A stretch of DNA of 64,000 nucleotides from Zobellia barbeyronii (GTDB lineage: Bacteria > Bacteroidota > Bacteroidia > Flavobacteriales > Flavobacteriaceae), in assembly GCF_018603515.1 (NCBI RefSeq), contig NZ_JACATN010000004.1, positions 682,001 through 746,000 of the forward strand. Direction: 5' to 3'. Made by a program: the position numbers and the translations under genes. The notes beneath the pieces were generated by a model, which was not told the origin of the DNA, did no database searches, and saw nothing but the letters and a program-made list of their open reading frames with translations. The first letter of the stretch is position 1. Every line of letters begins with the position of its first letter. Positions 1 to 8,955 of the stretch are shown here, piece after piece.

Positions 1-533
1 TGTTTGCAAGTGATAACGGCCCTCATGCCGAAGGCGGTGCTGACCCTGAATTCTTTAATAGCGCAGGAGGCTTAAGAGGAATTAAAAGAGACCTGTATGA
101 AGGTGGTGTCCGTTCACCTTTCCTGGTAGTCTGGCCCGATAAAATTAAAGCTAGATCAACTTCTGACCATGTTTCTGCATTTTGGGATGTTATGCCAACA
201 TTAGGTGAAATTACCAATATAGATGTTCCGGCAACTAGCGATGGTATTTCTTTTCTACCAACACTCTTAGGCAAAGAAGGTCAAAAACAACATGAATATC
301 TGTACTGGGAATTTCCTATTCAAAAAGGACGTAAAGCAATTAGAAAAGGGGATTGGAAAGGTGTCATTTACAATTTCAACAAAAACCCACAAGGCCAATT
401 TGAACTTTATAATTTGGCTAATGACCCGTCTGAAACCAACAATGTTGCCAATGAACATCCAGAAATAGAAAAAGAAATAAGGCAAATCATGGAAAGCGCA
501 AGTGAAAAATCTGAACTTTTCCCTTTCGAGTAG
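1..533 (+). CDS. Sulfatase, C-terminal part (5' end outside window)
   Basis: An open frame runs in from the left edge without a start codon and ends at a stop at 531-533, so this is the C-terminal ~176 residues of a longer protein. It opens with F-A-S-D-N-G-P-H, the conserved S-D-N-G metal/substrate segment of type I (formylglycine) sulfatases, followed by G-G-L-R-G-I-K-R-D-L-Y-E-G-G-V-R-S-P, another family signature. The end carries the usual W-K-G-V/L-Y-N-L-A-N-D-P-S-E-T sub-domain. The catalytic Cys motif is outside the window. The next sulfatase starts 45 bp downstream on the same strand, so they are probably co-transcribed. The substrate cannot be told from this fragment; a sulfated algal polysaccharide is my inference from context. 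Confidence 0.9.
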   Translation, partial: FASDNGPHAEGGADPEFFNSAGGLRGIKRDLYEGGVRSPFLVVWPDKIKARSTSDHVSAFWDVMPTLGEITNIDVPATSDGISFLPTLLGKEGQKQHEYLYWEFPIQKGRKAIRKGDWKGVIYNFNKNPQGQFELYNLANDPSETNNVANEHPEIEKEIRQIMESASEKSELFPFE

Positions 534-578
534 CTATTAATTTTTAAACCAACCAATAATTAAACCATTGCATACCCT

Positions 579-2852
579 ATGAAAACCATTTATTTTCTTC
601 TAAGCCTCTTCTTATCGGTTTCCTGTTACGCCCAAAAAGCGAACAAAAGCAACTCAGAAAAACGCCCGAACGTAATCCTGATCATGGTTGATGACTTAGG
701 GTACGAAGGAATTGGCAGTTATGGAGGCACATCTTATGACACTCCAAATATTGACAAGCTTGCCGCAACTGGCATGCAGTTCAATCAGGCCTATGCACAG
801 CCGTTATGTACTCCCACTCGCGTAAAACTTATGACTGGGCAGTACAATTTTAGGAATTGGGAAGCTTTTGGAGTTTTAAATCCAAAACAAAAAACGTTTG
901 GCCATATCATGCAAGACGCTGGTTACGCTACCTGTATGGTGGGTAAATGGCAACTACAGAGTTATGACCCACCGGGATATCCTGGAGGCGAACATAGAAG
1001 AGGTATTGGTATGAAAGTAGAGGATGCTGGTTTTGATGAATACAGCATGTTTCACGCGTTTCATACAGAGGATAAAGGCTCCCGTTTTGCCAATCCAACT
1101 ATTTATCAAAATGGAGAGTTTCTAAAAAGAACTGATGGCAAATACGGTCCAGACATTTTCTCTCAATATTTAAACGATTTTGTTGACCGTCAAGCGGATA
1201 AACCGTTTTTCGTGTATTACCCTATGGCATTGACACATGGTCCGTTTAACCCAACACCGAACAGCGGCGATTGGAAACATGCCGAAAAAAGATTGAATGA
1301 CGAAACCATATACTTCAAGGATATGGTGGAATATTTAGATAAAATTATTGGAGATATTGTAGCTAATCTTGAAAAGAAAGGACTTCGTGAAGACACACTT
1401 TTGATGTTGTATTCCGATAATGGTACACACCAAACCATTTTCTCCAAGATGGGAGATCGGACGGTTCAAGGTGGTAAAGGCCTAACGACCGAAGCTGGTA
1501 TTAAAGTTCCTTTTATTGCCAACTGGCCTAGTCATATTAAAGAAGGTACTGCATCAAACGAGTTCATTGATGCTATAGATTTTATGCCCACTATTCTTGA
1601 AGCTACAAACACTCCAACTCCTTCCGGTTTTGAACCAGATGGGGAAAGTTTTCTGCCAGTTTTGAAAGGGAAGCCTGTAGAACGTAGAGACTGGGTATTT
1701 ATGAGTTACGACCCTAAACCGGGTTGGGACAAAAAACAATTCGCACCAGCAGAATTCGTACTAAATGAAAACTATAAACTTTACGGAGACGGTAGATTCT
1801 ATAACACCAAAAAAGATGTTCTGGAAAACGATTCGTTGCCATCTAACAAACTATCTTCTAAAGAAAAACAGCTCAAGAAAATATTTAAAACGGTTTTGGA
1901 TTCGTTGAGAAAATATCCAACGTATGGCTGGATTGAACGTTTGGCACCTGAGTTTGATTCGTTGGTATCAAAACATGCCCGTATAGAATTAGTTGCAGAA
2001 GGCTTCAATTGGTCAGAAGGTCCGGTATGGCTTCCTAAAGAGCAAAAACTTATTTTCTCCGATGTTCCCGAGAACAAAATTTACCAATGGCATAATTTAG
2101 ACGGACTAAGCCTATACATGGCTCCTTCTGGAGGCACTGGAATCGCAAATGGCAATACAGGAAAGGGTTCTAACGGACTTATTCTTGATCCGCAGGGAGA
2201 TTTAGTGATTTGCCAAGTCGGCGATCGTAGAATCAGTAAGCTTACGAGCTTGCAAGATTCGCTTCATCCTAAATTCACTCCAATAATAACCGATTACAAA
2301 GGGAAGATATTCAATTCTCCCAATGACCTAGATTATGATACTAACGGAAACCTTTATTTTACAGACCCTGCTTTTGGGTTAGGTGATGGAAAAAGCGCTA
2401 TTGGTTTTAACGGTGTTTATTTCTTGAGCAAGAATAAGGAGTTGATTCTTTTGGATGATTCTATAGAAGCTCCAAATGGCATTGCAGTCTCCAATGACAA
2501 CAAAATCTTATATGTTGCCGATTCTTTTAAAAAGCAACCAAAAATCCTAGCTTACGATATTGTGGGTGATGGAAAAGTAACCAATAAAAGAATATTTTTT
2601 GATGCTACCGAACTGCACGAAGCAAGTATTAGCAAACAATCTCCCGATGGAATGAAGATTGATGAAAAAGGAAATATTTTCTTAGCAGGACCTGATGGCG
2701 TTTTGGTAATTTCTCCCTCAGGAAAGCATTTGGGAACCATCAGAACCGATAAAAACACGGGTAACTGTGAATTTAGCGATGATGGAAGGTATTTATTCAT
2801 AACTGCAGATGATTACCTTTTAAGAGTAAACCTAAGACCCTATTCTAAATAA
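579..2852 (+). CDS. Secreted sulfatase fused to an SMP-30/gluconolactonase-like domain
   Basis: 757 residues. An N-terminal signal peptide ends near C-Y-A-Q. Residues ~29-450 are a type I sulfatase: metal-binding V-D-D-L-G near residue 37, and C77-T-P-T-R, in which the Cys would become formylglycine. Later come Y-S-D-N-G-T-H and G-G-K-G-L-T-T-E-A-G-I-K-V-P. From residue ~467 to the end the sequence switches to a six-bladed propeller of the SMP-30/gluconolactonase/LRE family, with the recognisable blocks S-E-G-P-V-W, K-G-S-N-G-L, N-S-P-N-D-L, A-P-N-G-I-A and Y-V-A-D-S-F, which carry the metal-binding Glu, Asn and Asp of that family. One open frame spans both. The second half could hydrolyse a sugar lactone or act as a binding module; this is inference. 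The next sulfatase starts 7 bp after its stop. Confidence 0.9.
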   Translation: MKTIYFLLSLFLSVSCYAQKANKSNSEKRPNVILIMVDDLGYEGIGSYGGTSYDTPNIDKLAATGMQFNQAYAQPLCTPTRVKLMTGQYNFRNWEAFGVLNPKQKTFGHIMQDAGYATCMVGKWQLQSYDPPGYPGGEHRRGIGMKVEDAGFDEYSMFHAFHTEDKGSRFANPTIYQNGEFLKRTDGKYGPDIFSQYLNDFVDRQADKPFFVYYPMALTHGPFNPTPNSGDWKHAEKRLNDETIYFKDMVEYLDKIIGDIVANLEKKGLREDTLLMLYSDNGTHQTIFSKMGDRTVQGGKGLTTEAGIKVPFIANWPSHIKEGTASNEFIDAIDFMPTILEATNTPTPSGFEPDGESFLPVLKGKPVERRDWVFMSYDPKPGWDKKQFAPAEFVLNENYKLYGDGRFYNTKKDVLENDSLPSNKLSSKEKQLKKIFKTVLDSLRKYPTYGWIERLAPEFDSLVSKHARIELVAEGFNWSEGPVWLPKEQKLIFSDVPENKIYQWHNLDGLSLYMAPSGGTGIANGNTGKGSNGLILDPQGDLVICQVGDRRISKLTSLQDSLHPKFTPIITDYKGKIFNSPNDLDYDTNGNLYFTDPAFGLGDGKSAIGFNGVYFLSKNKELILLDDSIEAPNGIAVSNDNKILYVADSFKKQPKILAYDIVGDGKVTNKRIFFDATELHEASISKQSPDGMKIDEKGNIFLAGPDGVLVISPSGKHLGTIRTDKNTGNCEFSDDGRYLFITADDYLLRVNLRPYSK

Positions 2853-2859
2853 AACCACC

Positions 2860-4365
2860 ATGTACAAAAACTACACTTTATCTATTCTTTCTATAGGTCT
2901 TTTACTTCTCTCTTCCTGTGCCGAAAAGAAAAAAGAAGAAGCAAAAGTAACGGAAGAACGCCCTAATATTGTTCTTATTATTGCCGATGATATGGCTTGG
3001 GACGATAGTGGTGCCTATGGACATCAAAACATCAAAACCCCTAATATAGACCAACTGGCCAAAGACGGTATGCGTTTTGACAATGCCTTCTTGACCGCCA
3101 GTTCGTGTAGCCCTAGCAGAACAAGTATTATAACTGGCCTATACCCACACAATACAGACGCAGAGCAACTACACTGGCCGTTACCTTCTGACAGGATAAC
3201 TTTTGTAGAAGAGCTTAAAAAATCTGGATACTGGACCGCACAAGCGGGAAAATGGCATTTGGGGGACTCTATTAAAAACCGTTTTGACCTCGTAAAGGAT
3301 GTTGGCACACACGGTTTTCAGTTATCGCCTACTGGCGAAAAAACAAAACAAACGGGTAACGGCAGTGGTTGCGAAGAATGGATACCTGTCCTCAAACAAA
3401 GACCACAAGACCAACCTTTCTTTTTATGGTTAGCCGCAGTTGACCCACATAGACCATACACAGAAGATATTATTGACAACCCACATGCGTTGAAAGATGT
3501 GGTACTTCCGCCTTATTTTCCAGACACTAAAGAAGTACGTGAAGACTTTACGCACTATTACAATGAAATTACCCGCCTAGATAATTATGTAGGTGAAGTA
3601 GTAGCGGAACTAGATAGACAAGGGGTTTCAGACAATACTATGATTTTGTTTATTAGTGATAACGGTAGACCTTTTCCGCGTGATAAGACCACACTTTATG
3701 ATGGGGGTATAAAAACACCATGGATTGTAAAATGGCCAAATGAAGTAGAATCCAATTCGGTTAACACCAACTTGGTAAGCTCAATAGACATAGCTCCAAC
3801 ATTCTTAAAACTTGCGAATTTAGAAACGTTACCAAGTTTTGAAGGTGAAGATTTCTCTCCATTACTAGAAGACACAAAAGCAAAAACCAGAGATATAATT
3901 TATGCCGAAGACCACTGGCATGATTACGAAGATTACACCCGAGCCGTACGTACAGAAGATTTTAAATACATACGTAACTTCTATACGGATTTACCCAATA
4001 CTCCTTCTGCGGATGCATTCATTGGTGGAACATTTAAATCTATGCAGGAGCTAAAGAAAAAAGGCGAGCTTAACGAGGCACAATTGGCCTGTTTCATTAC
4101 ACCAAGACTAGAAGAAGAATTATACGATGTGGTCAATGATCCATATGAGCTTAAAAACTTGGCGTTAGACCCTGAGCATAGTAAAAAGTTAGTAGAGTTA
4201 CGAACTGAAATGAATAGCATTAGAAAAGCCTCAAAAGATAGCTTACCAGCGTTTAGAACACCAGATGAGTTTGATCGTGAGACGGGAAAATCTAATTCAT
4301 TCAGAAAAAGACCTCGTCCTTCAAAAGTTGAGATGGAGAAAATTATAAGAGCTATGAGTAAATAA
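2860..4365 (+). CDS. Sulfatase, predicted lipoprotein
   Basis: 501 residues. The N-terminus has a lipobox (L-L-S-S-C20), so the protein is probably a lipid-anchored envelope sulfatase. Type I sulfatase marks: A-D-D-M-A-W-D-D near residue 42, active-site C83-S-P-S-R-T-S with a Cys to be converted to formylglycine, G-K-W-H-L-G, A-A-V-D-P-H-R-P, and I-S-D-N-G. The overall pattern (short, S-S-C-S-P-S-R-T, D-P-H-R-P) resembles the heparan N-sulfatase-like branch of the S1 family, but I cannot assign a subfamily. It follows the fused sulfatase by 7 bp and is the last gene of the operon; the convergent regulator gene ends 15 bp further on. The maturation enzyme for formylglycine is not in the window. 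Confidence 0.92.
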   Translation: MYKNYTLSILSIGLLLLSSCAEKKKEEAKVTEERPNIVLIIADDMAWDDSGAYGHQNIKTPNIDQLAKDGMRFDNAFLTASSCSPSRTSIITGLYPHNTDAEQLHWPLPSDRITFVEELKKSGYWTAQAGKWHLGDSIKNRFDLVKDVGTHGFQLSPTGEKTKQTGNGSGCEEWIPVLKQRPQDQPFFLWLAAVDPHRPYTEDIIDNPHALKDVVLPPYFPDTKEVREDFTHYYNEITRLDNYVGEVVAELDRQGVSDNTMILFISDNGRPFPRDKTTLYDGGIKTPWIVKWPNEVESNSVNTNLVSSIDIAPTFLKLANLETLPSFEGEDFSPLLEDTKAKTRDIIYAEDHWHDYEDYTRAVRTEDFKYIRNFYTDLPNTPSADAFIGGTFKSMQELKKKGELNEAQLACFITPRLEEELYDVVNDPYELKNLALDPEHSKKLVELRTEMNSIRKASKDSLPAFRTPDEFDRETGKSNSFRKRPRPSKVEMEKIIRAMSK

Positions 4366-4380
4366 AACTCAGTTAACTGT

Positions 4381-5532
4381 TTAAAAACCGACCACCATTT
4401 CAAGTTTTAAATCGGTGTCAACCCTATTCTGACCTTTAACTTTGAATAGTGCTGTAAAGTATTTGTGGTCCTTCAGATATTTCTCTTCAAATTTCTGAAG
4501 GTTGTCGTTATTCGTAAAGTATTCAACCGTTGCACTTACGCCTATATCGTGTTGTGAAAAGAATACAAAATGTTCTGAATTACCAATACTAGGGTACTTT
4601 GCTACAATAGCATATTCTTGGTCCACCAAAGAAGTGCCAAAGGTAAATAAGCTATCCTTTAGTGTTGGATGACCAGATAGTTCTAAGGTTTTTCCCGAAA
4701 GATTAAAATACGGATTAGCATCATTAAAAAAGCCGATAAATTGATTTTCATTTTTTATCGGGCCCGCATAAATGGCATTACCTTCCTTAATTTCAGGCAG
4801 CGTAGTTTGGGTAGAAAATCGAATAGAAAACTGCTTATCATTTGCTTGAAAAAACTGTTGAAACTGCTGGGTTGCCATAGCCGCCATACGAGTGGTATAG
4901 CTATAATTTGCGGGATGAAGCACGCCTTGTAATTCGGGTTTTACCTCGAGTAATTCATAAAATTCATCAACGCTATTTATCTCAAAATCTCTAGTCCACC
5001 CCCTACCTCCGGTCATTGTTTCTCCCATGGCGCCAAAATGGTCTCCTAGAATAAGGTTGGTAGATTTATCGGAATCTAAAAACGACTTCCATAACAATGG
5101 TGTTTTTGATGGCATGTTGGTTACCACCAACATTACCAGAGCAATAAACAATAAAACATAAGGAAGAATTTGTGACCAAGTTACCTTTTGCATCCAACTT
5201 GCTGGAGCTTGTCTTTTTACAAATCGAACTTTATACTGACCCTTATCTATTTTTAATTGCCAGCTATCTGTACTACCCTCCGTTTCGTAATATGCCGTCA
5301 GCTTTTTTCTAAGGTTGTAAATATTAACCCTTACCCTAGGATTGTTCTTGTCTTGGTTCTCATCATTTTTAAAAAATTCCAATTCTATTACAGCCTCCTT
5401 TAGATGCTCTCCCCTCTTCGTGGCTTCATAGAGATATTGCAACAATCCTCTGCTTGTTGGCGCATTTTTAAAGGTCTCACTATCCTTTATCTTAGAAACT
5501 ACCTGTTGTTCTATCTTTTCCATCAGTTGCAT
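4381..5532 (-). CDS. Membrane-anchored winged-helix transcription regulator with extracytoplasmic domain
   Basis: 383 residues. Residues ~1-105 resemble a winged-helix domain best known to me from TPR/adenylate-cyclase-type regulators of Acidobacteria: S-R-G-L-L-Q-Y-L, the conserved L-K-E-A-V-I-E-L-E-F-F block, then R-V-R-V-N-I-Y-N-L-R-K-K-L and a closing K-G-Q-Y-K-V-R-F. One membrane span follows (about residues 118-140, rich in L/V/I), then ~240 residues predicted outside the cytoplasm with no family I recognise. The layout suggests a one-component membrane-bound regulator that senses a ligand outside and binds DNA inside. It is divergent from the GH2 gene and convergent with the sulfatase operon, so regulation of this carbohydrate locus is likely but inferred. 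Confidence 0.65.
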   Translation of the reverse strand: MQLMEKIEQQVVSKIKDSETFKNAPTSRGLLQYLYEATKRGEHLKEAVIELEFFKNDENQDKNNPRVRVNIYNLRKKLTAYYETEGSTDSWQLKIDKGQYKVRFVKRQAPASWMQKVTWSQILPYVLLFIALVMLVVTNMPSKTPLLWKSFLDSDKSTNLILGDHFGAMGETMTGGRGWTRDFEINSVDEFYELLEVKPELQGVLHPANYSYTTRMAAMATQQFQQFFQANDKQFSIRFSTQTTLPEIKEGNAIYAGPIKNENQFIGFFNDANPYFNLSGKTLELSGHPTLKDSLFTFGTSLVDQEYAIVAKYPSIGNSEHFVFFSQHDIGVSATVEYFTNNDNLQKFEEKYLKDHKYFTALFKVKGQNRVDTDLKLEMVVGF

Positions 5533-5627
5533 GGGGAATATCGTAAAATAAGCAGCTACAGACCAAGTTTAACCGTTATAGCTACCGTTAAAGTGGGGTT
5601 AAAATACTAATAATAAAGTGTGAAACA

Positions 5628-5635
5628 TACATTTG
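5628..5635 (+). promoter_or_regulatory. Candidate -7 box for the GH2 gene
   Basis: TACATTTG matches the Bacteroidota -7 consensus TAnnTTTG in the 206-bp divergent region between the regulator and the GH2 gene, about 100 bp upstream of the GH2 start. No clear -33 TTG is seen at the right spacing, so support is weak. Confidence 0.3.
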
Positions 5636-5738
5636 TTACGATCATTTTAATTCCCTTTTTAGAATTACAACACTATTACAAAAGTTTCTTTTAAGCATAT
5701 AGGAAAGGCCGGACACTATCAAATTAAAAATTGAACTC

Positions 5739-8576
5739 ATGAAAACCACCACTACTTTTATACTACTATGGCTATCTTTTTTTGGAGTAAATGCCATGCA
5801 GTCCAAAACAGAACCAGCGGACATTGAAACGCAAGAAGTCTACCTCTCTGGCACGGGCAAAGATGATATGGTAGACTGGGATTTCTTTTGTTCCGATGGA
5901 ATGAACAGTGGCAAATGGTCCACCATAGGAGTACCTTCTTGTTGGGAACTGCAGAGCTTTGGAAACTACAACTATGGTAAAGATGATTTTAAGATACGTA
6001 AGAACGAATACGGGCTTTACAAGCATCAATTTAATGTTCCAGAAAATTGGGATGAGAAAGAAGTGAAAATCGTTTTTGAAGGCGTTATGACAGATGCCGA
6101 GGTAAAAATTAATGGAAAACTGGCTGGCGAAATACACCAAGGAGCTTTTTATGAATTCAAGTATGAGATTTCTAAACTCTTGAAATACGGCGAAAAAAAC
6201 TTGCTAGAAGTCAAAGTAAACAAAGCCTCTTCCAACACCTCTATCAATCATGCTGAAAGGGAAGCGGATTTTTGGATTTTTGGTGGAATTTTTAGACCTG
6301 TTTATTTACAGGCTTCCCCTAAAGAAAATATTGAGCGGGTTGCCATCAATGCTAAAGCAGATGGAAGCTTAGAAGCTGATATTTACACTGCATCTACAAA
6401 AGCTAAATCTCTTCGCCTTTCGCTATCAGATATCAATCACAAAAAGATAGAAGATTTAGCCGCTACTGACATCAGTAAAGAAAATGGTAAATGGCATGTT
6501 ACCTCAAAAGCAAACGACATAAAATCATGGAATCCGGAATCGCCTCAACTATACTTCTTGAACATTGAACTTCTGGACAAAAAAGATGAAGTGCTACATA
6601 CAACTACGCAACGTATCGGTTTTAGAACTGTTGAAGTTCTTGAGGGTGATGGAATCTACGTTAACGGACAACGAATAAAATTTAAAGGGGTTAATCGTCA
6701 TTCCTTTTATCCTTCCTCGGGAAGAACTACATCAAAAGAACTAAGTATTGAGCATATAAAAATGATGAAAGATATGAACATGAATGCCGTTCGTATGTCT
6801 CATTATCCTCCGGACAAGCACTTTTTAAATGTTGCGGATTCGCTGGGGCTTTTTGTTATAGACGAAGTCTGTACCTGGCACTCACCGTATTTAGACACGA
6901 AAGTAGGCCGTAAAATAGTTGAAGAAACCGTGGTTCGTGATGTAAACCACCCCTCTATTCTCCTTTGGGCAAATGGAAACGAAACAGGTTGGAATACAGA
7001 GTTAGATGGTGACTATGCCAAATGGGACATTCAAAAAAGAGAAGTCATTCACCCTTGGAATATCTTTAATAAAACGAATACCATGCACTATCCTAGCTAT
7101 CATGTCTTTGCCTATGACACCTATGCTAAGGATAAAATATATTTCCCAACCGAGTTTTTACATGGTCTATATGATGGTGGGCATGGTGCCGGACTAGATG
7201 ATTATTGGAAACAGATGTGGAATATGCCTTTAGCTGCCGGAGGTTTCTTATGGGATTTTGCAGATGAAGCCGTGGTTCGAACAGATAAAAAAGGGGTGCT
7301 AGACACAGACGGTAATCATGCAGCCGATGGTATCGTGGGGCCTTATGGTGAGAAAGAAGCTAGTTACTTCAGTATTAAAGAAATTTGGTCTCCGGTTTAC
7401 ATAGAAGACCGTTATATAAAATCAGATTTTAATGGTGTTTTCAGGGTTGAAAATAGATATCATTTTTCCAATTTAAATGAGATTAAAATGGTTGCCAAAT
7501 GGGTACAGTTTGATGGGCCAAAAGGGACGGACAAAGTTAAAGTGCTTTCTGAGAGTACTGTTCCATTACCAGACTTAAAACCAGAAACCAAAGGAGCGTT
7601 CAACGTAGATTTACCTAAAAACTGGCAATCTGCAGATGCTTTGTTTTTAACAGCTACAGACCACAATGGGTTAGAAATATTTACATGGAGCTACCCTATT
7701 AAAGTCCCAAAGGACACAAATAAAAGTAATATTATAAGTGCAGGACAAGGAGCGGTTACAACTCATGTTGATGGGGGACTTATAAAAGTTGAAGCAAACG
7801 GAATCCAATATACCTTTTCAGAGGAAACCAGCTTATTGCAAGAGGTTAAAAAAGGGAACAATAGTATTCCCTTTACTAATGGCCCCGTCATTTTTGACCA
7901 TAAAGACAAGATAGAATCTACAAATGTAAATAAGCTTAAAAACAAAGTAGAGATTATTACTGTTTTTGAAAAGACGGATAAATCTCCCGGCTGGGCCAGT
8001 CATAAAGAGTATAGCTCCGATGTTATAAAATGGACCATACACTCCAACGGTCTGTTGGACCTACATGTTGAAATTAAGGGCAAAAAAATAGTGAAAGGAT
8101 TTAAAGGTATTACGTTCTCGTTTCCGGAATCTGAAGTTAGTGGTATGAAATGGCTAGGAGACGGACCCTACCGTGTATGGCGGAACAGAATGAAAGGTAC
8201 TAAATTTCAAGTTTGGGAAAATGATTACAACAATACCGTTACTGGAGAATCCGGTTTTGAATATCCAGAATTTAAAGGGTTTTTCTCTAGTCTGTACTGG
8301 GCGAGGATAAAAGGGAAAAACAACAACGGTTTTACGGTGTATTGTAATTCCGAAAACACCTTTTTACGGATGCTTACCCCTCAGCAACCAAAAGAAGACC
8401 CTAATCATAGGGTTTCTGTAGACTTCCCTGAAGGTGATATTTCCTTTGTTAAAAATATACCTGCAATAGGAACCAAGTTTCAAACAGGAGATAAAATGGG
8501 GCCTCAGGGTAATTCAGAAAACTACTTTGGTAACGATGATGAACCTATCAGTATAGATTTAACTTTTGAGTTTTAA
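5739..8576 (+). CDS. Secreted glycoside hydrolase family 2 protein (beta-galactosidase-like)
   Basis: 945 residues with a signal peptide ending near V-N-A. Domain order fits GH2: a jelly-roll sugar-binding domain (~40-195, with I-G-V-P-S-C-W-E-L-Q and F-W-I-F-G-G-I-F-R-P-V), an Ig-like sandwich (~195-300), a TIM barrel (~300-590) and C-terminal beta domains. The acid/base is probably E415 in W-A-N-G-N-E-T-G-W and the nucleophile probably E472 in F-P-T-E-F-L-H-G. Upstream motifs I-G-F-R-T-V-E-V and G-V-N-R-H-S-F-Y-P also fit. Specificity is open: beta-galactosidase, beta-glucuronidase or another exo-activity. Its place beside three sulfatases suggests it acts on the same, probably sulfated, glycan. 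A strong bidirectional terminator follows. Confidence 0.88.
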   Translation: MKTTTTFILLWLSFFGVNAMQSKTEPADIETQEVYLSGTGKDDMVDWDFFCSDGMNSGKWSTIGVPSCWELQSFGNYNYGKDDFKIRKNEYGLYKHQFNVPENWDEKEVKIVFEGVMTDAEVKINGKLAGEIHQGAFYEFKYEISKLLKYGEKNLLEVKVNKASSNTSINHAEREADFWIFGGIFRPVYLQASPKENIERVAINAKADGSLEADIYTASTKAKSLRLSLSDINHKKIEDLAATDISKENGKWHVTSKANDIKSWNPESPQLYFLNIELLDKKDEVLHTTTQRIGFRTVEVLEGDGIYVNGQRIKFKGVNRHSFYPSSGRTTSKELSIEHIKMMKDMNMNAVRMSHYPPDKHFLNVADSLGLFVIDEVCTWHSPYLDTKVGRKIVEETVVRDVNHPSILLWANGNETGWNTELDGDYAKWDIQKREVIHPWNIFNKTNTMHYPSYHVFAYDTYAKDKIYFPTEFLHGLYDGGHGAGLDDYWKQMWNMPLAAGGFLWDFADEAVVRTDKKGVLDTDGNHAADGIVGPYGEKEASYFSIKEIWSPVYIEDRYIKSDFNGVFRVENRYHFSNLNEIKMVAKWVQFDGPKGTDKVKVLSESTVPLPDLKPETKGAFNVDLPKNWQSADALFLTATDHNGLEIFTWSYPIKVPKDTNKSNIISAGQGAVTTHVDGGLIKVEANGIQYTFSEETSLLQEVKKGNNSIPFTNGPVIFDHKDKIESTNVNKLKNKVEIITVFEKTDKSPGWASHKEYSSDVIKWTIHSNGLLDLHVEIKGKKIVKGFKGITFSFPESEVSGMKWLGDGPYRVWRNRMKGTKFQVWENDYNNTVTGESGFEYPEFKGFFSSLYWARIKGKNNNGFTVYCNSENTFLRMLTPQQPKEDPNHRVSVDFPEGDISFVKNIPAIGTKFQTGDKMGPQGNSENYFGNDDEPISIDLTFEF

Positions 8577-8611
8577 AATGTAGATCAGTAGTAACGAAAT
8601 ACTGTAAACTA

Positions 8612-8645
8612 AAAAGAGTCTTATCGGTTTCGATAAGACTCTTTT
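8612..8645. terminator. Bidirectional rho-independent terminator
   Basis: A perfect 15-bp stem (AAAAGAGTCTTATCG / CGATAAGACTCTTTT) with a GTTT loop. A-rich and T-rich flanks let it work on both strands. It ends the GH2 transcript and could also catch the converging trehalase transcript. Confidence 0.85.
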
Positions 8646-8955
8646 ACGAGAACACTATATGAAAATGAAAAATTTTATTTCTTGTTGATTAACACTGTAA
8701 ACTTACGGCGGCAGTGTTCATTTTGAAAAAAAATGATGTGAACTAGCCGATTTCTGTTGTGAAAACGCATTTTATCGATTTTTGAACTCAGAAATAGCAC
8801 TATTAGCGTATATCTTAACATCTTTTTAGCCGTTCCTTATTTGCAGAAAATCCGAAAAAATATCATTTCGGTTGATTTGGAAGAAAATTGATTAGTCGTT
8901 ATGACCAAGGGAGTACTTTTAAATAGTATGAATACTAGAAGTCTGTATCATCTAT
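8646..8955. other. Intergenic stretch without a recognised gene
   Basis: About 310 bp between two convergent genes. I see no coding frame of credible length and no RNA gene. The only structure noted is a small hairpin CCGAAA-N8-TTTCGG at 8852-8871. Confidence 0.5.
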
